DNA from: Chara braunii
Lineage: Eukaryota; Streptophyta; Charophyceae; Charales; Characeae
Assembly: GCA_003427395.1 (NCBI GenBank)
Contig: BFEA01000321.1
Span: 745,474-770,960 of the forward strand
Length of the DNA stretch: 25,487 bases
Direction: 5' to 3'
The notes under the pieces are model-generated. The model made no database searches. It was not told the DNA's origin and saw only the letters and a program-made list of their open reading frames with translations. Below, piece after piece: positions 19,325 to 25,487 of this stretch. Position 1 is the stretch's first letter; every line of letters starts with the position of its first letter. The position numbers were made by a program, and so were the translations under genes.

Positions 19325-19590
19325 TCACTCGCGCTCACGCCGCTCCTGCACACGCCAAGGGACACCCGGTATAAATTTCGAGTAATGACTCCAACCCAGA
19401 ATCTTCCTCGCCTCTGCGGTTACAGGCGGACCGAAGTCCCGAAAGGCAGCCTTCCCTAGCAACGGTGCCACTGTCGATCGGTAGAAAGAGTCTGTCAGCC
19501 AACGATCGAACCCTATGCCTCGCGCCGCGTCTGTCACCCACGGGAGGGTCGGTCGGGGCTCCTGTAACCTGCCACAAACTCATCAGTCAT
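19325..19590 (-). CDS. Possible exon of unknown protein
   Basis: A minus-strand frame (70 codons from 19537, open upstream to about 19560) with a well-mixed, protein-like composition: RWLTDSFYRSTVAPLLG, AAFRDFGPPVTAEARKILG and WSHYSKFIPGVPW. Just upstream on that strand, CAGGTTACAG followed by GAG could be a splice acceptor. I do not recognise a family. It could be a captured gene fragment or a chance frame. The neighbouring DNA is repeats on one side and retroelement on the other. Confidence 0.25.
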
Positions 19591-19724
19591 ATCCACGTAA
19601 ATAAAGACTGGAGCCAACTAAAGAGACAACCACGAGTCCCTCCTATCACACCGTCTGCGAGAAACAAAAAGATTGTTTTCATTTGGTCCAAAATAACACC
19701 TGTGGAAGAGTGCGCATCCGACCG

Positions 19725-20241
19725 TGTCCTTAGTCTGGTCTGGTCTAATCTGGTCTGGACTGGTTTGGTCTGATCAGGTCTGTTCTGGTCTGGTCTCGTC
19801 CTTGTCTGATCTGATCTCGGGTGGTCTCATCTCATCTGGTTTGAGTCTGTCCGGTCAGGTCTGATCTGGTCTGGGTACGGTCTCGTCTGACCTTATCCAG
19901 TATGCTCTGTCTGTTCTTGTCTGATCTGGTTTGATTTGGTCTGGCCAAGTCTGATCCGGTCTGGCCTGGTGTAGTCCGATCTGATCCGGTATGTTCTGAG
20001 CCTGGTCTAGTCTGGACCGGTCTGGCCTGGTCTGTTCTGGTTTTGGTCTGAGTCCGGTCGAGTCTGGTTATGTTCTGATGTTAGTCCGATCCCGCCTGGT
20101 TCGATCCGGCCTGATCCTTGGTAGTTTGATCCGATCTGGCCTGGCTTGATCCTGTCGAATCCCGGTCCGGTCTCCCTGTTACCAGCGGATTCCGGTCCGG
20201 TCTGTCTTGGTCCGACCCAGCCGGGTCTATTCTTGTCTCGC
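19725..20241 (+). repeat. Degenerate (GGTCT)n pentanucleotide array, ~515 bp
   Basis: Almost every five bases read GGTCT, GATCT, GTTCT, GGTTT, GGCCT or a one-base variant, with occasional one-base slips. The strand bias (T/G on plus) is strong. It is an old microsatellite rather than a fresh one, because perfect runs rarely exceed two or three units. It is flanked on both sides by related AGAGTC..C(A)CC..CCGYYTGCG segments. Confidence 0.85.
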
Positions 20242-20251
20242 CCAATTAACT

Positions 20252-20475
20252 ACCTTAAAAGAGTCACTGTTACTCCCGTCGTTCACCCCCCCCGCTTGGT
20301 TGAATCTCGCCGCTTTGACATTCAGAACGTTGGGCAGAAACCGCGCCGCAGCAACATCCGCCGTCAACCGCAATGCTTTGTTTCCTTTAAACAGTCGCAG
20401 AGGACCACGGATACCCCCACCGCTTACCTGCGCTCGGTTGAATCTCTTCGGTGTGAGATTCAGAGTGCTGGGTAA
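20252..20475 (+). repeat. Two diverged direct repeat units (~130 bp)
   Basis: CTTTAAA-type starts (20252 and 20387), then ACCCCC..CCGCTT, then GGTTGAATCTC and CATTCAGA/GATTCAGAG..TGGGYA in the same order. A third, weaker copy of the first part lies at 19617-19665, on the other side of the pentanucleotide array, which suggests the array grew inside this repeat. Confidence 0.6.
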
Positions 20476-20696
20476 AATTCATATTGCCTTCGATTTCCGT
20501 TTGTATTGCGAAGCTCAGTCGGATGCCCCCGGATCTCTCTTTCCCTCTCTTGCGTCGCTCGAGTTCTCCCACGCTCACCCGTGCGCGGATGTGCGCTCGA
20601 CATCCGCAGTGTCTCGCCTTCCGCTTGCGCAACTTCCAGCTGCTCTGCCAGTTACCCGTGCGCCCTCTCCTGCCCGTTCCGCTCGTGGAGCTGATC

Positions 20697-20742
20697 TTCT
20701 CTCACTCTCTCTCTCTCTCTGTCACTCTCTCTCTCTCTGTCA

Positions 20743-20773
<31 letters not shown>
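20697..20773 (+). repeat. (CT)n and (CG)n microsatellites
   Basis: CACTCTCTCTCT-type units repeated about three times, running into a (CG)n tract at 20759-20773 and a further (CT)n at about 20934-20953. The serine/leucine-rich frames across here are artefacts. Confidence 0.9.
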
Positions 20774-21039
20774 TCGCGTGCACTCACGCGCGCACGCAAT
20801 CGCGTGCACGCAACCGTTGTCCTATATGCGACTCGCGCGCAGCTCATTCGCTGTCCATGCCATAGATCCTGCCCCCCTACCCGTGCAAAAGCTTTCTCCT
20901 TCCCGCTCGGTTCTGCTACTTCGCGCGGCTTCCCTCTCTCTCTCTCTCTCTCTCGTGTGCGATCTTCAACTCTCCTTGTGTGTGATCGTTAGCTCTCCCA
21001 TGCGCGGTCCTGCTAGGAATCTATCTGCAGCTTTGCACG

Positions 21040-21372
21040 AGCTCCCAATGACTCGTGCGGTGACGATCTCGCCCGCTATGGCAATCTTGCCCGCAATGAC
21101 GAACTTGCCTGAGGTAGTGAAGATCCCCTTGCTCGCCCTGATGTTCCACCCGCTCACGATGATGTTCTTCCTGCTTACGCTGATCAACCCGTTCATGATG
21201 ATAATCTGGCCAGTCTGCTGGCGATCTAATCTCTCAACCTCGTGATCTGATGTCCGTAATGACCCCCGTGTTGGACTTGATCCTCCGCACGTTGATCAGC
21301 GCGGTCTTTTGTTGGCGATCAGTGCGATGATCCACTAACAGATCCGCGGACCAGTACGGTGATCCATACTTG
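21040..21372 (+). repeat. Short-period degenerate repeat leading into repeat A2
   Basis: From 21040 to 21230, units of about 18-21 bases pairing a GATGA/CTATG word with a CTTGCCCGC/CCTGCTTAC word follow each other. From 21245, GATCAGCG-GATGATC words like those at the start of repeat A take over. This stretch has no counterpart left of A1, so A2 may carry more of the original element. Confidence 0.5.
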
Positions 21373-22598
21373 TTCCCGACGATCAGCGTAATGATCTTCG
21401 TGATTTCCATTGGTGATTGACGTGACGATCCGCCCTTGATCTCGCTGATCTGCGCAACAACCCCCGTAATTTCTGTGAAGTCCAATGTGAAGATACTCGT
21501 TTGTTTCCCCGTTGATTAGCCCTATGATCCGCACGCGACTTCAGTGATTTTCGCAGCAAACCGCGTTGTTTCCCTGTCGATTAGTGCGATGATTTGCGTG
21601 TCGCCCTGTTGATAGGTGATATGACCCACGCATTCTCGATGTCAATCCGGGCATTGATTCGCGCTCACTTTTTGATGATGATATCTAAGATTTGCGCTCT
21701 CCCTTTATTGATAATGTGCGCACTAAACTGCACGACCATCCGAGCGCGCCCACCTCGGTTATGAATTCCGTCGAGATCGCCGCACGTTCCTTGATGACGT
21801 CGTCGCCCGTGCGACGATCAAGGCATTTCGTACGTGACGTACCTGTTCAGCGGTATATACATGCACGAAGTGACCGTCCTCCTTCCTGGAGCACTGCTCC
21901 CGTGCACATGGCATTCCTTCCCTGAGCCTCCCGGTGCGTCCTGAGGCAGGACACCTTGTGTCCATCTCGCGCACCTGTTCTGTGCGCTAGTCCAAAAAAT
22001 CCCCACCGTGAGCTTGTCCCGTGCGCAAATCGGAAAAGTCCCACCGTGCGCTTCTGGGCTAGCACACCCCGTGTGCCAGCCCTTGCGCCCTTTCCGTGCG
22101 CAAGTGAGAATCTCCTTATCTTGAGCCCTGTCGGGCTTTTAAACTTTGTCGGCCCTCTTCTCGGAGTGCTCCAGCTTCGTTAAGTGCTCTGGCGCGGCCG
22201 ACTAGTTGCAGCGCCCAGGTACCATGGCTTCCCTGCCTGTACCCGGGCCTGTTTGGCCCTCCGAAGGGTTTCCAACGAAGGGAGCCTTTTTATCGGGTAC
22301 CGGGCTTCTTGCAGCGCCTCGGCACCGAAGCTCCTCCGAACGTAAGCCCGGGTCTGCCCAGGCTCTAGCGGTCCCCACGTAGAAAATATCAAGGCCTCAC
22401 CAATTTCCGCGGGCCCGGTCTTGGAAATGAGCTCACGGCCTGAGGGCCCTTTTTCCATCTCCCGCGGTTCCCGCCGTCGGTCTCGTCTCCTATTCAACCC
22501 ACATCGACGGAACACTTGGCGCGAGTCTGTAAGATGCCGCCCTTCGGTAGCCATATTCGAATGGCCGCGGCAATTTCAGCCACCTGATCGGCACGTTG
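21373..22598 (+). repeat. Dispersed repeat A, copy 2 (A2)
   Basis: Partner of 521-1664 in the same orientation, ~1226 bp. It has about 80 bp more in the middle, made of extra CCGTGCGCAAATCGGAAAAG-type units (about 22006-22100). Downstream, the sequence changes at once to an AT-rich 30-bp stretch and then to the hAT pseudogene. Confidence 0.85.
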
Positions 22599-22725
22599 CT
22601 GTCTCGTATTAAAATTCCCTGTTTTCAATTAAATTAATAATTCATCTGGCAACCGTCGATTCCAGGAAAAGCCCACCCCGGTCGGTCCGCATTCCGCCAC
22701 AGTCTACTCCGGGCCTGGTTTTCCC

Positions 22726-24030
22726 ATGTCGTCCAACCGCCATTCTCCAGTCGTCTCCACGGGCTCGGGTTGCAGAACAAAAACACACCGGAAAGGATCG
22801 CCATGTGAAATTCGACCTTCGACTGTAGTCTCTTTAAAGGAAGTAAAGGGCGACGTAAAGTTTGGGCCGCCCGACAGCGTGAAGGCAGGGAAGATGGTGG
22901 AGGCCGCCTATCCGACCATCTTCAGTGTCGGTTGTACGGCACATGCGCTGGACCTGGCGCTGGAGGACATATACAAGGAAATGCCTTGGATGGAACAGGT
23001 CGTCGACGCTTGCAACAAGGTCGGCCGTTTCTTCTCGAATGTGGACAAGGCAAGGACCTTGTTCCACCATTACTCCCCGAAGACAAACCTGAAGCAGCCA
23101 GCAGCAACCAGATTCGCAACCAACTTCGAGATGCTGCAGTCGCTGAAGGAATTGAGGAATGCTCTTGATCGTTGCGTGTGCGACGCGGGATGGGTAGCCA
23201 AGATGGTGAGGAGTGACCAGTTACTGGCAATGCACGAGGTAACAACCATCATCCGCGACAAGGGCGACTTTTGGAGCAATGTGCAGAAGGCGCTTCATGT
23301 GATGCCGCCAGTGGTGGAGTTGCTCCGTTTGGTGGATGGGCAAGGAGCAACCATCTCGAAGGTTTACTTCAAGATGGATCGGGTTGTGCAGGACCTGCGT
23401 GCCCTGGAATGCTTGTTAGAGGAGGAACACAAGGCGGTGGAGCGCATCCTCATGCGGCGCTGGGCATTTTCGACATGCGAGTTACATTGCGCTGCAGCCT
23501 TTTTGGATCTTGAGCATCGGATGCACAACGCAGATCGCGACCCAGAGGTCCGTGCGGGGTTCAACATCTGGTTGTACTCATGGATGCCTCGACATCGGCT
23601 CTACGTGGTCAGCTCCCAGGTCGACCAATGGGTCAATGCTTTGAGAGGGTTCTCGGCGGAGCAGGCTTGCGAACAAGCCAACCACCAACCGCCAGCTTTG
23701 TGGTGGGAGGCGTTCGGCTTGAAGCACGGCTTCCCCGCACCACAAGAGATCAAATTGCTTGGCCAGGCAAGCTCCTTTGCCGCTTGCAAGCAGAATTGGA
23801 GCTTATCTATTGAAGGAGGCAGACGGAGTTGTTGTCAGAGAGGATGGCGAAACTCGTCTACATCAGCTGGAATGTTCGGCTCCTGAGGAGGATTCAGCGC
23901 TGCGAGGGGGATGACACCCACATTCCATGGGCGGACGACGTGCCGGTGAAGAAGGAGATGGAGGAGTGGTATGTGTGGTGGTTGGAGCGGGTCAATGAGG
24001 ATGTCGACCACGAGGACATTGTGTAGGTCG
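22726..24030 (+). pseudogene. hAT-superfamily transposase, 5'-truncated and frameshifted
   Basis: hAT transposases cut and paste DNA transposons using an RNase H-like D-D-E fold with a C-terminal dimerisation region. The first ~50 residues of the main frame (22726-23886) are not transposase-like. From residue 55 come AGKMVEAAYPTIF and CTAHALDLALEDI (70-82), ATRFATNFEML (127-137), CELHCAAAFLD (251-261), PPALWWEAFG (322-331) and LGQASSFAACKQNWSLSI (345-362), all typical of the C-terminal half. The frame then shifts by one near 23820, and the family's end piece (SERMAKLVYISWNVRLL) continues in the next frame to 24026. The BED zinc finger and the part holding the first two catalytic Asp are missing. 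An enzyme from this copy would be inactive. Confidence 0.85.
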
Positions 24031-24081
24031 ACTTTGATAATGACTGAGACGAGATCCCGATGCGGATGACTTTCGCTCAAT

Positions 24082-24825
24082 AACGAAGTTGACGACACGC
24101 TGATTGAGGAGGAGGAAACTGAACTTGTTGGAACAAGGCACTGCGACTGGCACGAGTGCACAAAGCTTGGGAAGCACCGCCAACAAGAGTTGCGCAGGAG
24201 ATCTGGTTGCCAGCTGCCTGAGCCTGGAGAGTTGTACACAGAGGCAAGCTACGCTCTCCCAATGGAAGCACGACGAGCAGGCACGTGGGTGCAGGGCCGG
24301 GACGAGGCGCCAAGAAAGAGGAGAGGGAAAGCCAAGGGCAAACAAACAGTGGTGGATGATGATCCGCTCGCGCAGAGTGGGAAGAGGAAGGCTGTTTAGC
24401 AAGAACAACCACCACCGAAGAGGGGTCGTCCAACTTTGGTAGAACAGGCGGCACTCAGGGCGCAGGTGGCTGAAGATAAGGCTGTTGCTGCAGCTGCTGC
24501 AGCAAAAGCTGCTGCTGACAAAGTTTCAAAGGTGGCTGAAGACAAGGCTGTTGCTGCAGTTGCTGCAACAAAAGTTGTTGCTGACAAAGTCGCAAAGGCC
24601 AAAGCCAGAGCGACAATGAAAGCTGCCACAAAGAGCGCAGGTGGAGGAAAGGTCAAGAAGTCTGTCGTTGTAAGTGACGACGACGACTTGGATGTTCCGG
24701 AAGGAAGTCCGGAAGAGGACGAGCCCGAAGGATCGTCCACGTCCAGCGACTCAAATTCTTCATCGACGGCCTCATCATCCCAGTCCAGTGGGAGAAAAGG
24801 CACAGACGGAGAAGCAAGTGAGTGA
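24082..24825 (+). pseudogene. Transposase C-terminal tail: basic, Ala/Lys repeats, acidic end
   Basis: Reading continues in another frame, with one in-frame TAG at 24397. It has a basic stretch (RKRRGKAKGK), an AT-hook-like KRGRP just after the stop, then two 22-residue repeats beginning VAEDKAVAA (66-bp units from 24466 and 24532). It ends in an Asp/Glu/Ser-rich run before the stop at 24825. The order of basic, helical Ala/Lys and acidic parts suggests DNA or chromatin contact. Two stops and a shift lie between it and the dimerisation region (24024-24082), so linking it to the transposase is inference from position and strand. Confidence 0.5.
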
Positions 24826-25264
24826 GGGGCCCAGTTCGAAGACGACGAGGAGGAAGATCGAGCAGAGGCTGAGTAGAGAGAAGTCGTTCGAGCTATGAGT
24901 TTAGGTATTCGATGCTCCAAGTGTTGCGTTCTGACAATGGTCGTCTTTCAGACTTTCAAACATTTAGCTTCGAAGTTCCGAGTTTCAAACTTTTTTTTTT
25001 TCTTCTAGCAATGTATGAATAATAACATTGAATATCCTTGTGCCAATTGATTGTTGATTGCATTTGATAGACTGGTTTTCTGTTGTGTTCGTCATTGTTT
25101 GTTGTGGATGCTGCACTCAAATTCATTGCTGCGTTCTTTTGACGCCATGTTGTCGCGTCGCTGGACGGATGCCGTGACTGCCGTCGCAGGTACGTGTATA
25201 CTCCGGCTTGAGGTGAGTGTTTGCAAGTTGCAACTTTGCACCCCTCTAACCCCTCTGATTTGTT

Positions 25265-25272
<8 letters not shown>
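24826..25272. other. 3' flank of the hAT pseudogene
   Basis: Mixed DNA with a T-run near 24990. TTGCAA/GTTGCA words begin near 25215 and recur to the window end, possibly subterminal repeats of the element. I found no matching inverted repeat upstream of 22726. Confidence 0.4.

Positions 25273-25301
<29 letters not shown>
25273..25301 (+). repeat. 29-base poly-A tract
   Basis: An uninterrupted run of A after TTTGTAATTT. It may be the tail of a retroposed sequence or simple slippage; no target duplication is visible. Confidence 0.9.
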
Positions 25302-25302
<1 letters not shown>

Positions 25303-25321
25303 CAAACAGGGTAGATTGCAA

Positions 25322-25364
25322 GGGGGTGGGAGGGTGCTGGTTGCAATGGGCTCGGGGGGGGGGG
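25322..25364 (+). other. G-run cluster (possible G-quadruplex)
   Basis: Four or more G-runs of three or longer lie within 43 bases, ending in an 11-base G run (25354-25364). Further G-runs close the window. Such spacing can fold as a G-quadruplex. No gene is close enough to suggest a role. Confidence 0.6.
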
Positions 25365-25487
25365 TCTGGTTGCAGGACTACCAAAGCGTCGAGTTCTTAG
25401 ACTCTGCGCAGGACTAAAGCGAGATAAATGCAGGAAAGGGAAAAAAAAACAGGGGTAGTGCAAGCTGGTTGTAGGTGGGTGGGGGGG

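Noticed and set aside
20207-21245. 250-260-codon plus-strand frames
   Set aside because: They read through (CT)n, (CG)n and short-period repeats, which create the Ser/Leu and Met-rich stretches.
521-22598. A1 and A2 as the two LTRs of one ~22-kb retroelement
   Set aside because: No TG...CA ends, no target duplication and no primer-binding site, and the DNA between contains unrelated relics on both strands.
1-25487. tRNA genes
   Set aside because: No stretch with both A-box and B-box words at proper spacing and a foldable cloverleaf was noticed by eye. A tRNA scan was not possible.

Overview
This window reads as nuclear DNA from a eukaryote with a large, repeat-rich genome. It holds no intact gene that I can recognise. 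It holds decayed transposable elements, several families of diverged repeats, long microsatellites, displaced pieces of large-subunit rRNA, and an unusual number of short hairpin-forming sequences. The hAT transposase and retroelement gag remnants resemble those of plant-lineage genomes. A charophyte (Chara-like) alga is my best guess, but that is inference and not shown by any marker gene.

Layout, left to right. 1-520: AT-rich DNA, then a GC-rich patch with a 20-bp perfect palindrome. 521-1664: first copy (A1) of a ~1.15-kb dispersed repeat. 1665-3240: GC-mixed DNA with an ancient ~0.5-kb tandem duplication packed with perfect stem-loops. 3945-4600: five units of a ~122-bp tandem repeat. 4788-5724: ten or more small hairpins with a shared AACTTA loop and stems that differ in sequence but still pair. 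6630-7640: broken gag-like reading frame with a CCHC zinc knuckle. 7620-13040: AT-rich DNA carrying five ~71-bp foldback elements, one with a hammerhead-ribozyme-like core downstream, plus large (GA)n, (GATA)n, (GT)n and (AC)n arrays and one charged frameshifted reading frame. 13720-15020: GC-rich DNA with two LSU rRNA pieces in opposite orientations.

15700-18345 (minus strand): gag-like retroelement relic, with a downstream protein region built of 46-residue and 15-residue repeats and a 486-bp direct duplication. 18345-19620: unrecognised, with one possible exon. 19725-20241: degenerate (GGTCT)n array. 20250-21372: short-period repeats and (CT)n/(CG)n. 21373-22598: second copy (A2) of the dispersed repeat. 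22726-24825: hAT transposase pseudogene with an Ala/Lys-rich and acidic tail. 24826-25487: poly-A and G-run DNA.

Nothing here forms an operon or pathway. The two observations most likely to be new are the AACTTA-loop hairpin array at 4788-5724 and the ~71-bp foldback family with the hammerhead-like core near 9.9 kb. All base-pairing and identity statements were made by eye.
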